In this document: piece after piece, positions 11,404-24,881 of the stretch
How the letters are laid out: each line of letters starts with the position of its first letter
Position numbering within the stretch: position 1 is the first letter of the stretch
Assembly (NCBI RefSeq): GCF_036320965.1
Contig: NC_092270.1
Coordinates: 17,216,908-17,280,907, forward strand
Direction of reading: 5' to 3'
Source of the DNA: Panulirus ornatus
Taxonomy: Eukaryota > Arthropoda > Malacostraca > Decapoda > Palinuridae
Length of the DNA: 64,000 nucleotides
Made by a program: the position numbers and the translations under genes
Notes under the pieces: generated by a model
Database searches by the model: none
Seen by the model: only the letters and a program-made list of their open reading frames with translations
What the model was told of the DNA's origin: nothing

Positions 11404-11850
11404 ATCATTAGATTTTAGGGAGAATAAAAAGATGTTCTGGAAGGAGGTAAATAAAGTGCGTAAGACAAGGGAGCAAATGGGAACTTCAGTGAAGGGCGCA
11501 AATGGGGAGGTGATAACAAGTAGTGGTGATGTGAAAAGGAGATGGAGTGAGTATTTTGAAGGTTTGTTGAATGTGTTTGATGATAGAGTGGCAGATATAG
11601 GGTGTTTTGGTTGAGGTGGTGTGCAAAGTGAGAGGGTTAGGGAAAATGATTTGGTAAACAGAGAAGAGGTAGTGAAAGCTTTGCGGAAGATGAAAGCCGG
11701 CAAGGCAGCAGGTTTGGATGGTATTGCAGTGGAATTTATTAAAAAAGGGGATGACTGTATTGTTGACTGGTTGGTAAGGTTATTTAATGTATGTATGACT
11801 CATGGTGAGGTGCCTGAGGATTGGCGGAATGCGTGAATAGTGCCATTGTA

Positions 11851-11854
<4 letters not shown>
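11404..11854 (+). pseudogene. RTE-A RT N-terminal segment, inverted
   Basis: Plus-strand coding from FRENKKMFWKEVNK to VPLYK, with two stops (CGA to TGA near 11611; TGC to TGA near 11836). It belongs to the same insertion as 9866-11403 and holds its 5'-most retained part. Confidence 0.8.
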
Positions 11855-11908
<54 letters not shown>

Positions 11909-11930
11909 TTTTTCTTTTTCTTTTTCTTTC
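11855..11930. repeat. (TA)n plus (TTTTTC)n simple repeats
   Basis: About 50 bp of TA followed by about four TTTTTC units. It lies between RTE-A copy f and the 3' end of a minus-strand SINE-A copy. Confidence 0.93.
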
Positions 11931-12840
<910 letters not shown>

Positions 12841-15186
12841 CTCAATCTTTCCTCACTCATTCTCCCCATGTGACCAAACCATTTCAAAACACCCTCTTCT
12901 GCTCTCTCAACCACACTCTTTTTATTACCACACATCTCTCAAAGCCTTTTATTACTTACTCGAACAAACCACATCGCACCACATATTCTCCTCAAACATC
13001 TCAATTCCAACACATCCACCCACCTCCACACAACCCCAACTATAGCCCATGCCTCGCAACGATATAACACTGTTGGAACCGCTATTCCTTCAAACACACC
13101 CATTTTTGCTCTCCGAGATAGTGTTCTTGCCTTCCTCACATTCTGCAATGCTTCCAGAACCTTCTCCCCCTCCCCCACCCTGTGACTCACTTCCGCTTCC
13201 ATGTTTCCATCCACTGGCAAATCCACTCCCAGATATCTAAAACACTTCACTTCCTTCTGTTTTTTGCCATTTAAACTTTCCTCCCAATTAACTTATCCCT
13301 CAACCCTTCTAAACCTAATAACCTTGCTCTTATTCACATTTGCTCTCAACTTTTTTCTTTCACACCCTTTACCAGACTCAGTCACCATCTTCTGCAGTTT
13401 CTCTCCTGAATCAGCCATCAGCATTGTATCATCAGCAAACAACAACTGACTCACTTCTCAAGCCTTCTCATCCACAACAGACTGCATACTTGCCTCTCTC
13501 CAAAACTCTTGCATTCACCTCTCTAACCACCCCATCCATAAACAAATTAAACTGCCATGGAGACATCACGCACCCTTGGCACAAACTGACATTCACTGGG
13601 AACCAATCACTTTCCTCTCTTCCTACTCGTACACATGCCTTACACCCTCGGTGAAAACTTTTCACTGCTTCAAGCAACTTACCTCCCACACCTTATACTC
13701 TTAATACCCTCCACAGAATATCTCTATCAACTCTATTGTATGCCTTCTCTAGATCCAGAAATGGTACATACAAATCCATCTGTTTTTCTAAATATATCTC
13801 ATATACATTATTTAAACCAAACACCTGATCCACTCTTGCATTCACCTCTCTAACCACCCCATCCATAAACAAATTAAACTGCCATGGAGACATCACGCAC
13901 CCTTGGCACAAACTGACATTCACTGGGAACCAATCACTTTCCTCTCTTCCTACTCGTACACATGCCTTACACCCTCGGTGAAAACTTTTCACTGCTTCAA
14001 GCAACTTACCTCCCACACCTTATACTCTTAATACCCTCCACAGAATATCTCTATCAACTCTATTGTATGCCTTCTCTAGATCCAGAAATGGTACATACAA
14101 ATCCATCTGTTTTTCTAAATATATCTCATATACATTATTTAAACCAAACACCTGATCCACACATCCTCTACCACTTTTGAAAACATACTACTCTTCCCCA
14201 GTCTGAAGCTCCATACATGCCTTCACCCTCTCAATCAATGCCCTCCCATATTCATCCCAGGAAGACACAACAAACTTATACCTCTGTGATATGAACACTC
14301 ACCTTTATCCCCTTTGCTTTTATACAGTGCCACTATGCATGCATTCTGCCAATCCTCAGGCACTTCACCGTGAACCATACATACATTGAATATTCTCACC
14401 AACCAGTCAACAACACAGTCACCCACTTTTTAATAAATTCCACTGGAATCCTGTCCCAGCCCGCTGCTTTGCCATCTTTCATCTTCTGCAAAGCTTTCAC
14501 TACCTCTTCTCTGCTCTAACCTTCTCACTTTGCACACCACATTGACAAAAACACCCTATATCTGCCACTCTGTCATCAAACACATTCAACAAACCTTCAA
14601 AATACTCACTCCATCTCCTTCACACTTCACCACTACTTGTTATTACCTCCCCATTAACCCCCCTTCACCGATGTTCCCATTTATTCTCTTGTCTTACGCA
14701 CTTTATTTATCTCCTTCCATCTATTTATTCTTCCTAAAATCTAACGATACTCTCTGACCCCAATTCTCATATGCCTTCTTTTTCACCTCTTGCACCTTTC
14801 TCTTCAGTCTTCCTTCTTCATCCCACCATTCACTACCCTTTCTAATCTGCCCACCTTTCACCTTTCTCATGCCACAAGCATCATTTGCACAACCCATCTC
14901 TGCTTCCCTATGTGCATCCCATTCCTCCCCCACTCCCCTTACGTCATTTGCTCTCACATTTTTCCATTCTGCACTCAATCTCACCTGGTCCTTCCTCACA
15001 CAAGTTTCCTTTCCAGCTCACTTACTCTCACCACTCTCTTCACCCCAACCCTCTCTCTTCTTTTCTGAAAACCTCTACAAATCTTCGCCTTTGCCTCCAC
15101 AAGATAATGATCATACATCCCTCCAGTTGCCCCTCTCAGCACATCAGCATCCAAAAGTCTCTATTTCACATGCTTATCAATTAACA
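12841..15186 (-). mobile_element. RTE-A copy h, diverged subfamily, with 327-bp tandem duplication
   Basis: The minus strand spans from EN (SDH region, IDKHVK, near 15180) through the linker and RT to MSEERL at 12841. It is more diverged than copies a-f and has many frameshifts. The RT stretch with VDQVFGLNNVYE, DLEKAYNRVDRD and FMDGVVREVNAR is present twice as a perfect tandem repeat (13507-13833 and 13834-14160). The 5' end is at 15186, where plus-strand RTE-A sequence begins. Confidence 0.85.
13507..14160 (-). repeat. 327-bp perfect tandem duplication in RTE-A RT
   Basis: Two adjacent 327-bp units (13507-13833, 13834-14160) appear identical base for base although the element around them is diverged. 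The unit is 109 codons long, so the frame is kept. The unit spans RT motif A to motif B. Confidence 0.93.
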
Positions 15187-16006
15187 TGGGCTATAGATAG
15201 GGTTGTGTGGAGGAGGGTGGATGTGTTAGAAATGAGATGTTTAAGGACAATATGTGGTGTGAGGTGGTTTGATCGAATAAGTAATGAAAGGGTAAGAGAA
15301 ATGTGTGGCAATACAAAGAATGTGTTTGAGAGAGCAGAAAAGGGCGGATTGAAATGGTTTGGTCACATGGACAGAATGAGTGACGAAAGATTGACAAAGG
15401 GGATATATATGTCATAGGTGGAGGGAATGATGAGAAGTGGGAGACCAAATTGGAGGTGGAAGGATGGAGTGAAAAAAGATTTTGAGCAATCGGGGCCTGA
15501 ACATGCAGGAGGGTGAAAGGTGTGCAAGGAATAGAGTGAATTGGAACGATGTGGTATACTGGGGTCGACATGCTGTCAATGGATTGAACCAGGGCATGTG
15601 AAGTGTCTGGGGTAAACCATGGAAAGTTTTGTGGGACCTGGATTTACAAAATGAGCTGTGGTTTCAGTGCATTATACACGACAGCTAGAGACTGAGTGTG
15701 AACAAATGTGGCCTTTGTTGTCTTTTCCTAGTGCTACCACGCACACATGTGGGGGGATGGGGTTGTCATTTCATGTGTAGCGGGGTGGCGATGGGAATGA
15801 ATAAAGGCCGTAAGTATAAATTATGTACATGTGTATATGTGTATATGTCTGTGTATGTATATGTATGTATACATTGAGATTTATAGGTATGTATGTGAGA
15901 GTGTGGACCTGTATGTATATACATTTGTATGTGAGTGGGTTGGGTCATTCTTTTGTCTGTGTCCTTGCGCTACCTTGCTAACGCGGGAGACCAACAAAGT
16001 ATAATA
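15187..16006 (+). mobile_element. RTE-A fragment i: RT C-terminal tail and complete long 3' UTR
   Basis: Plus strand from AIDRVVWRRVDVLEMRCLRTICGVRWFD through MCGN, FGHMDRMSDERL and RPNWRW to the stop. A full long-form 3' UTR follows (GACAGCTAGAGACTGAGTGT, then GGTGGCGATGGGAATGAATA), ending at GCTAACGCGGGAGACCAACAAAG near 16000. A stop interrupts the tail (YMS to stop near 15416). Confidence 0.85.
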
Positions 16007-16029
16007 GAATATATATAAATGAATTATAT

Positions 16030-17483
16030 GGTAAATTATATGGGAGGGTATTGATTGAGAGGGTGAAGGCATGTACAGAGCATCAGATTGGGGAAGAGCA
16101 GTGTGGTTTCAGAAGTGGTAGAGGATGTGTGGATCAGGTGTTTGCTTTGAAGAATGTATGTGAGAAATACTTAGAAAAGCAAATGGATTTGTATGTAGCA
16201 TTTATGGATCTGGAGAAGGCATATGATAGAGTTGATAGAGATGCTCTGTGGAAGGTATTAAGAATATATGGTGTGGGAGGCAAGTTGTTAGAAGCAGTGA
16301 AAAGTTTTTATCGAGGATGTAAGGCATGTGTACGTGTAGGAAGAGAGGAAAGTGATTGGTTCTCAGTGAATGTAGGTTTGCGGCAGGGGTGTGTGATGTC
16401 TCCATGGTTGTTTGATTTGTTTATGGATGGGGTTGTTAGGGAGGTAAATGCAAGAGTTTTGGCAAGAGGGGCAAGTATGAAGTCTGTTGGGGATGAGAGA
16501 GCTTGGGAAGTGAGTCAGTTGTTGTTCACTGATGATACAGCGCTGGTGGCTGATTCATGTGAGAAACTGCAGAAGCTGGTGCCTGAGTTTGGTAAAGTGT
16601 GTGAAAGAAGAAAGTTAAGAGTAAATGTGAATAAGAGCAAGGTTATTAGGTACAGTAGGGTTGAGGGTCAAGTCAATTGGGAGGTAAGGTTGAATGGAGC
16701 AAAACTGGAGGAAGTAAAGTGTTTTAGATATCTGGGAGTGGATCTGGCAGCGGATGGAACCATGGAAGCGGAAGTGGATCATAGGGTGGGGGAGGGGGCG
16801 AAAATCCTGGGAGCCTTGAAGAATGTGTGGAAGTCGAGAACATTATCTCGGAAAGCAAAAATGGGTATGTTTGAAGGAATAGTGGTTCCAACAATGTTGT
16901 ATGGTTGCGAGGCGTGGGCTATGGATAGAGTTGTGCGCAGGAGGATGGATGTGCTGGAAATGAGATGTTTGAGGACAGTGTGTGGTGTGAGGTGGTTTGA
17001 TCGAGTAAGTAACGTAATGGTGAGAGAGATGTGTGGAAATAAAAAGAGCGTGGTTGAGAGAGCAGAAGAGGGTGTTTTGAAATGGTTTGGGCACATGGAG
17101 AGAATGAGTGAGGAAGATTGACCAAGAGGATATATGTGTCGGAGGTGGAGGGAACGAGGAGAAGTGGGAGACCAAATTGGAGGTGGAAAGATGGAGTGAA
17201 AAAGATTTTGTGTGATTGGGGCCTGAACATGCAGGAGGGTGAAAGGAGGGCAAGGAGTAGAGTGAATTGGATCGATGTGGTATACCGGGGTTGACGTGCT
17301 GTCAGTGGATTGAATCAGGGCATGTGAAGCGTCTGGGGTAAACCATGGAAAGCAGTGTAGGTATGTATATTTGCGTGTGTGGACGTATGTATATACATGT
17401 GTATGGGGGTGGGTTGGGCCATTTCTTTCGTCTGTTTCCTTGCACTACCTCGCAAACGCGGGAGACAGCGGCAAAAAAAAAAA
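16030..17483 (+). mobile_element. RTE-A copy j, 5'-truncated
   Basis: The element starts abruptly at GKLYGRVLIERVKAC (16030) and continues to its 3' terminus near 17475 with the short 3' UTR and an A/TA tail. A simple 5' truncation of this kind is the usual outcome of incomplete target-primed reverse transcription. Confidence 0.9.
16051..17121 (+). pseudogene. RTE-A reverse transcriptase, 356 codons then frameshift
   Basis: Open from VKACTEHQIGEEQCGF through motif A (FMDLEKAYDRVD) and motif B (GLRQGCVMSPWLF), but with LFTDD instead of the catalytic LFADD at about 16525. It continues through the Cys-rich tail to MSEED. A one-base deletion near 17117 shifts the frame; the sequence after it, read in the next frame, gives IYVSEVEGTR and RPNWRW to the stop near 17295. 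Confidence 0.87.
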
Positions 17484-17532
17484 TATATATATATATATAT
17501 TTATATATTATTTATTTATATTTATTTATTTA
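17484..17532. repeat. (TA)n/(TTTA)n simple repeat
   Basis: AT-only tract separating the 3' ends of two convergent RTE-A copies (plus copy j and minus copy k). Confidence 0.9.
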
Positions 17533-20500
17533 TTTTGCTTTGTCGCTGTCTCCCGTGTTAGCGAGGTAGTGCAAGGAAACAGACAAAAGAATGGCCCAAC
17601 CCACCCATATACACATGTATATACATACACGTCCACACACGCAAATTATACATACCTATACATCTGAACGTATACATGTGTATATACACACACAGACATA
17701 TACATATATACACGTGTACATAATTCATACCGTCTGCCTTTATTCATTCCCATTGCCACCCCGCCACACATGTAATAACAACTCCCTCCCCCCTCATGTG
17801 TGCGAGGTAGTGCTAGGAAAAGACAACACGGCCCCATTCATTCACACTCAGTCTCTAGCTGTCATGTAATAATGCACCGAAACCACAGCTCCCTTTCCAC
17901 ATCCAGGCCCCACAGAACTTTCCGTGGTTTACCCCAGACACTTCACATGCCCTGGTTCAATCCATTGACAGCACGTCAACTCTGGTATACCACATCGTTC
18001 CAATTCACTCTATTCCTTGCACGCCTTTCACCCTCCTGTATGTTCAGGCCCCGATCACTCAAAGTCTTTTTCACTCCATCTTTCCACCTCCAATGTGGTC
18101 TCCCACTTCTCCTCGTTCCCTCCACCTCTGACACATATATCCTCTTGGTCAATCTTTCTTCACTCATCCTCTTCATGTGACCAAACCATTTCAAAACACC
18201 CTCTTCTGCTCTCTCAACCACACTCTTTTTATTACCACACATCTCTCTTACCCTATTATTACTTACTCGATCAAACCATCTCACACCACATATTGTCCTC
18301 AAACATCTCATTTCCAGCACATCCACCCTCCTGCGCACAACTCTATCCATAGCCCACGCCTCGCAACCATACAACATTGTTGGAACCACTATTCCTTCAA
18401 ACATACCCATTTTTGCTTTCTGAGATAATGTTCTCGACTTCCACACGTTCTTCAACGCTCCCAGAATTTTCGCCCCCTCCCCCACCCTATGATTCACTTC
18501 TGCTTCCATGGTTCCATCCACTGCCAAATCCACTCCCAGATATCGAAAGCACTTCTTCCTCCAGTTTTTCTCCATTCAAACTTACGTCCCAGTTGACTTG
18601 ACCCTCAACCCTACCGTACCTAATAACCTTGCTCTTATTCACATTTACTCTCAACTTTCTTCTCTCACACACTTTACCAAACTCAGTCACCAGCTTCTGC
18701 AGTTTCTCACATGAATCAGCCACCAGCGCTGTATTATCAGCGAACAACAACTGACTCACTTCCCACGCTCTCTCATCCACAACAGACTGCATACTTGCCC
18801 CTCTTTCCAAAACTCTTACATTCACCTCCCTAACAACACATCCATAAACAAATTAAACAACCATTGAGACATCACACACCCCTTCCGCAAACCTACATTT
18901 ACTGAGAACCAATCACTTTCCTCTCTTCCTACACATACACATGCCTTACATCCTCGATAAAAACTTTTCACTGCTTCTAGCAACTTACCTTCCACGCCAT
19001 ATATTCTTAATACCTTCCACAGAGCATCTCTATCAACTCTATCATATGCCTTCTCCAGATCCATAAATGCTACATACAAATCCATTTGCTTTTCTAAGTA
19101 TTTCTCACATACATTCTTCAAAGCAAACACCTGATCCACACATCCTCTACCACTTCTGAAACCACACTGCTCTTCCCCAATCTGATGCTCTGTACATGCC
19201 TTCACCCTCTCAATCAATACCCTCCCATATAATTTCCCAGGAATACTCAACAAACTTATACCTCTGTAATTTGAGCACTCACCTTTGTCCCCTTTGCCTT
19301 TGTACAGTGGCACTATGCAGGCATTCCACCAATCCTCAGGCACCTCACCATGAGTCATACATGCATTAAATAACCTTACCAACCAGTCAACAATACACTC
19401 ACCCCCTTTTTTAATAAATTCCACAGCAATACCATCCAAACCCGCTGCCTTGCCGGCTTTCATCTTCCACAAAGCTTTTACTACTTCTTCTCTGTTTACC
19501 AAATCATTTTCCCTAACCCTCTCACTTTGCACACCACCTCGACCAAAACACCCTATATCTGCCACTCTATCATCAAACACATTCAACAAACCTTCAAAAT
19601 ACTCACTCCATCTCCTTCTCACATCACCATTACTTGTTATCACCTCCCCATTAACCCCCATCACTGAGGTTCCCACTTATTCCCTTGTCTTACGCACTCT
19701 ATTTACCTCCTTCCAAAACATCTTTTTATTCTCCCTAAAATTTAATGATACTCTCTCACCCCAACTCTCATTTGTCCTCTTTTTCACCTCTTGCACCTTT
19801 CTCTTGACCTTCTGCCTCTTTCTTTTATGTATCTCCCACTCATTTGCATTATTTCCTTGCAAAAATCATCCAAATACCTCTCTCTTCTCTTTCACTAATG
19901 ATCTTACTTCTTCATCCCACCATTCACTACCCTTTCTAATCTGCCCACCTCCCACGCTTCTCATGCCACAAGCATCTTTTGCGCAAGCCATCACTGCTTC
20001 CCTAAATACATCCCATTCCTCCCCCACTCCCCTTACCTCCTTTGTTCTCACCTTTTTCCATTCTGTGTCTCTCCTGGTACTTCCTCACACAAGTCTCCTT
20101 CCCAAGCTCAGTTACTCTCACCACTCTCTTCACCCCATCATTTTCCCTCCTTTTCTGAAAACCTCTACAAATCTTCACTTTCGCCTCCACAAGATAATGA
20201 TCAGACATCCCTCCAGTTGCACCTCTCAGCACATTAACATCCAAAAGTCTCTTTCGCATGCCTATCAATTAACACATAATCCAATAACGCTCTTTGGCCA
20301 TCTCTCCTACTTGCCTATGTATATTTATGTATATCTCTCTTTTTAAACCAGGTATTCCCAATCACCAGTCCTTTTTCAGCACATAAATCTACAAGCTCTT
20401 CACCTTTTCCATTTACAACACTGAACACCCCATGTATACCAATTATTCCCTCAACTGCCACATTACTCACCTTTGCATTCAAATCACCCATCACTATAAC

Positions 20501-20878
20501 CCAGTCTCGTGCATCAAAACTACTAACACATTCATTCAGCTGCTCCCAAAACACTTGCCTCTCATGATCTTTCTTCTCATGCTCAGGTGCATATGCACCA
20601 ATAATCACTCATCTCTCTCCATCCACTTTCAGTTTTACCCATATCAATCTAGAATTTACTTACTTCCACTCTATCACATACTCCCACCACTCCTGTTTCA
20701 GGAATAGTGCTACTCCTTCCCTTGCTCTTGTCCTCTCACTAACCCCTGACTTTACTCCCAAGACATTCCCAAACCACTCTTCCCCTTTACCCTTGAGCTT
20801 CGTTTCACTCAGAGCCAAAACATCCAGGTTCCTCTCCTCAAACATACTACCTATCTCTCCTTTTTTCTCATCTTGGTT
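17533..20878 (-). mobile_element. RTE-A copy k, nearly full length, long 3' UTR
   Basis: The minus-strand element of about 3.35 kb runs from the 3' terminus (TTTGTCGCTGTCTCCCGTG) through the long 3' UTR, RT and endonuclease to KKGEIGSMFEERNLDV. It ends at 20878 within the first 50 codons of the ORF. The long 3' UTR contains about 300 bp that the short-UTR copies (4738, 9866, 61723) lack. The coding region is broken in several places (for example near 18560, 18830, 19676, 20050 and 20268), although open stretches of 284 and 199 codons remain. Confidence 0.9.
17976..20845 (-). pseudogene. RTE-A endonuclease-RT ORF, multiply frameshifted
   Basis: Read in pieces from right to left: endonuclease (MFEERNLDVLALSETKLKGK; MGDLNAKVSNVAVEG; SDHYLVEAKVK), linker ([16 protein letters not shown]), RT fingers and palm (19676-18822: AAGLDGIAVEF, YRGISLLSIPGKLYGR, FMDLEKAYDRVD), then LFADNTALVA with the second catalytic Asp replaced by Asn near 18735, and the tail (18575-17976). 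At least five frameshifts or stops separate the pieces, and the RT active site is mutated, so it cannot encode a working enzyme. Confidence 0.87.
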
Positions 20879-21765
20879 TGTTGAGAGTGAAGAGGAGTAG
20901 CAGAAGGTTGTATGTGTGTTTTATGATGTGTGTAAGCATAGGCTATTGAAGGTGAATGCAAGTAAAAGTAAAGTAATAGTGTTTGACAGGAAACTGAGCA
21001 GAAGTATAGATTTCGTAAAACTATATTTAGTGAAAGAAGAAAGTGTACAAAATTGTGCTGTGGATGTAGGGGGAAAAAGACAGGAAGAAGTAAGAAAATT
21101 TAAGTATGTAGGAGCTGTCTTGGGTAAGTGTGGTGATATGGAAGAAAAGATAAGGGAGAATGAGCAGTACAGAGTAGAAGACTCATTTTGTCCCTTAATA
21201 GAATATTGAAGGGTAGAGTTGTAAGAATAGAAGTGAAGAGAGGATTAAGGGATGGCATAGACCTCCCAACCCTGACATATACTGCCAAAAAAATGGACAT
21301 GTAATGAGTCACAGAGGTCAAGAATCCAGGTTGTGGAAATGAGATATTTGAGAAGAGCATGTGCTGTGACTAGATGGAATGAAGAAAGAAATGAAAGGGT
21401 GAATGAAGATATGATATAGCAGGGAATGCAAAGGGAGTGCATTGGGATGTAGTAGAGTTAGTGAAATGTAATATTTTGAGGTGGTTTGGGCATATGGAAA
21501 GAATGCAAGCCTGGGAGTTTACAAGGAGTGTATGATAGTACAATTAAAGAGATTGGTGTAAGTGGAGGACCACCTGTGACACAGACAAATAGGTTGGAGG
21601 AATACTGGATGGAGAGAAACAGTGAAAGGATGTATGGAATAGTGTATGCGAGAGAGGCATGTAAGGACAGGGTTAAGTGAAGACTCTTTTGCCATGGCCA
21701 CCCCTTGTTGGGAGTTCCTGGAGGGAACAGGCATCAGAGATATAGATAGATAGATAGATAGATTG
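20879..21765 (+). mobile_element. RTE-B, second RTE-type element, 3' end with (ATAG)n tail
   Basis: Plus-strand coding similarity to the RT thumb and C-terminal tail of a different RTE family: FYDVCKHRLLKVNASKSKVIVF near 20920, EEVRKFKYVGAVLG near 21090, RYLRRACAVTRWNEERNER near 21340, RWFGHMERM near 21480. The characteristic C-terminus FCHGHPLLGVPGGNRHQR lies at about 21690-21745. An in-frame TGA stands where that C-terminus usually has Trp (about 21678), and there are other frameshifts. The element ends in a GATA-type microsatellite, usual for RTE tails. Confidence 0.8.
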
Positions 21766-22904
21766 ATAATATCAGAGGCAGTGAGAAGGAAGCAAGCAAA
21801 GGAAATTTTCTAAGTTTTCCTAATGATCATTCATTTGGTGTCCATATACATTTTGAGATTTAGTGTAGGTAGAATATTTCGCCAAACTTTCAAACTTTTT
21901 GATATACCTTGGCGTAATGATGATTTGGTATTTGCACCTTCAGTTTGTTAAATTGTTTAGTCATTGTCAGTTTTTATATTCTACATTTGTTTGTCAAAAG
22001 TACATGGAGAGGAAATTCTCTTGACCTTTGATATGTACTTGTCTTACACATAGCCAAAGGCTACATTTAGAGTTTATTTTCTGGATGATTACCGAATAGG
22101 CCTACATACTCATTATTTTATTTTCTGGTACTAGTATGATATTAAAACAGTTTTTGTATATGTATACATAATAACCTACACATCGCTGTCATGTAAGTGT
22201 TGGATTAAGGTATTATGTCTGCAAGGAGAGATGTATTCAATTTCATCCTTTCATTGGAGGTGGCCTATCAGGTAGATCTCACTGCAACCAGAACAAATTC
22301 CTTGATATCACCCCATATCTATCCAGTGTTCAACAAGGGTGTAGTAGCAACTTGCATCCTGATTGTGGATTAGAATTGCTGGAATCAAATTTATCTGTTT
22401 TCCCCAGTAAATGATCTGAAGAGTTATACCCAAATAATTGGTCTTTGGGGTTTATTTCATCCTCTAGCCCCAAAGTGGGAAAGATAGTCTTATTGCCAGA
22501 AAGTTTTTCAATCATGCAGTTTTTCTTATCTGATACCATAAGTTTTCCTAGACCACCACACAGAAACCTAGCATCGAAATGCTGGGTTTTAGAATGTATG
22601 TAAGGATTATCTTAAACACATAGTTTGGTTAGTATGTAACAGGTAAGCTGATGATGCTCCTCTTAATGTTAATATTTTTGATTAGAGACAGTATCACTCA
22701 ATTTAGAAATTTTTCATTTGTTTTCTGAAGATTCACATTCTTTGAGGACATCAGAAGCCTTCTGTTTAGAATTCTTTTTTGGCTTTGGTCTTGTTAAAAA
22801 CAGAGCTAATAATGCTATTGCCTTCTATAAGAGTGCCTTTTAGGAGCAACTGTCCATTTGTTTTGAAATAAACCTATCTGAACCTACTTAGGATAAGCTT
22901 CTCA
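21766..22904. other. Intron-like sequence, nothing recognised
   Basis: AT-rich single-copy-looking DNA with no long open frame similar to a known protein and no repeat recognised elsewhere in the window. It lies upstream of sulfatase exon A, so it is probably intron. Confidence 0.5.
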
Positions 22905-23560
22905 GGTTATTCCTTTTGAGAAGACTTGCTGGATTCCCACTTCATTTAAAGTTTGAGGTATCAAAGATACAGGACTTGTTGCAATCAAAAAGATTTTCTG
23001 GTAGTGTAGCACTTGAATGTTTATTCATGAAAATACTCTTCTTGATGGCTTTTAGTGCTGAGAGAAGAGTTTATGAGATGCATGCATTATCCAGTTGTAA
23101 GAACCTTTTCATTTTTGACTATGACATATCTTAGATTAAGATCAGTAAAGACTATGGTTTTGGGAAAGAGTGAAATTCATAAGTCCCAGAATACCCTTAT
23201 TTTAATTGATTCATGGAAGATTGCTGCTGGAGAATATCTTGTCTTATACCTAGTTAAATCTCTGGGAAAATTTGTTGAGGTAGTCAGAGACTATGAAAGG
23301 AAACCCCTATTTGTTCAAACAGAAAGCTTGAAACCCCTCTAAGCATGGAATGCCTCATCTTGCTTAAGACAATTTGTTTTGCTGGTCCAGCTTGGTCTGT
23401 ATGTTAGACAGGCTTTGGTCTGTGGAAGGTAGCTTCCACTCTGGCCTTCCTGAGGGAGCTTTCTCTGGAGATTAACAAAAGAGGTCTTTGGCATTTCTCA
23501 AAGGGTTTTGAGTAATGTTTTTTTGCTCTAGATGTTGAAGATCATTTCTGCTACCTTAGA
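22905..23560 (+). pseudogene. Relic of a DIRS-type tyrosine recombinase
   Basis: Plus-strand frames give LKILFLMAFSAERRVYEMHALS-like sequence near 23010-23090. This matches the RRVSELHAL signature region of DIRS/Ngaro tyrosine recombinases, including the first catalytic Arg. SEIHKSQNTLILIDSW follows near 23170, then YLVLYLVKS with RKPLFVQTESL near 23240-23330. ASTLAFLRELSLEINKRGLW-like sequence near 23430-23490 corresponds to the HxxR..ASxLAF helix before the catalytic Tyr region. At least two frame changes and several stops are needed. No flanking repeats of a DIRS element were found. Confidence 0.6.
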
Positions 23561-24881
23561 GGCAGAGTACCACTATTGTACTACATGATGGCTTTTAAGG
23601 TAACTGTTTTTACCATACATTTCTTTTGGTTAAGAAACTTTTCTCTTGACTCTCATTGTCCATTGTGAATTGCTCTCAAAGCATGGGGGATAAACCAGCC
23701 ATGGAGAAAAAAGTGAATGTGAAGAATGAAAGAAGCTTCTCTAGGTAGTGTGAGAATATATTTTCCATTGATACCCATGTCCATGAGGTGACTGGTATGA
23801 CAGCTAGCGTAACAATAGCATTACTGAACAAGAATCAACAGAAAGGAAGACCTCGGCTGAGCTGTAGGACACAACTACTGAATAGGTGGTTAGCAAGGTG
23901 AGAAAGACATTTACCTCACCAGAGGGCAAAGGGATGGAGGCTTCTGACCATGGGGATCTTGGTGATTCTTTCATAGTTTGTGGGACATTGCCCCACAGAG
24001 AAAAAGTTAATAGTTCTTTAGTACTCACTCTTCTGGTGTGATGTCTTAGATTTTAGCATATCAAAACAATGCACTTATATCAAAATAGAGTTTGTATGGG
24101 AATTTCTGTATATACTTTACTCTAGGATGTGTGCTGTACCTATCATTTTACAGCAAATGTGTGTTGTTCAGTTTACTGATGGAGTTGATATGGAAAACCA
24201 ACCCATAGACTGTGTTACATACTGGCATAACTTTACATCATTACACTAATCATACATGTTAGGTTTGGTTGTAGGAGGATAGTTACAAATAGTTGATAGA
24301 GCTTGTTATCCAGTTGGCTTTCTTGTTTCAAAGTGAATGGTAGTCCTTGTGTATAAAGTTTTATTTTGAACAGCTTAAATCATACTGCACTGCATATGAA
24401 TATTCTCATGACCTGAAAGTTTACAGTATTTAGATTGTGGGTGATTTTGTTTATGCATAATCATTGTTGTTGCTGATTCTTGGAAGCAAACTATATTACA
24501 TTTAAAATTTTTCATTATATTTCTTCTGCATATTTAGTATCTTAACATACTTTATGAATGGGCTCTTGGGTAGTCAAGTGCCTTCTCTTTGCATCTCTGT
24601 AGTAAGTGGTCTCGTAATGTTGGTAGGAAATGCTGTTTTTCCACTTAAAAACACAGGATGCAACACAAATATATATGTATATAATTGAAAATATTCTGTT
24701 CAAGCTAAATTTTGATAATTTGAATTTCTCAGCAATTTCAGATTATACAAATGAAAGTTATTGTGATACTCTCACCTTTATGATTTTCTCTGAGTTGAAG
24801 TACAGTACCTTTTATTGTATCTAGAAAGGTAAGACATACTGAAAGGAATTAACATAACTAAAAAAAATTTTAAATTTCCAG
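23561..24881. other. Intron upstream of sulfatase exon A
   Basis: AT-rich sequence without recognised genes or repeats. It ends in a 3' splice site, TTTCCAG at 24875-24881. Confidence 0.55.

Larger units (their letters stand above)
9866..11854 (-). mobile_element. RTE-A copy f, twin-primed insertion
   Basis: 9866-11403 is minus strand, from the 3' terminus through the short 3' UTR and RT to the ACIVPLYKG region. At 11404 it flips to plus (11404-11854), covering SLDFRENKKMFW to GEVPEDWRN and VPLYK. In consensus order the plus part ends about where the minus part begins, with an overlap of about 20 nt. (TA)n tracts lie outside both ends (9845-9862, 11855-11905). This is the expected product of twin priming. 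Confidence 0.88.
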
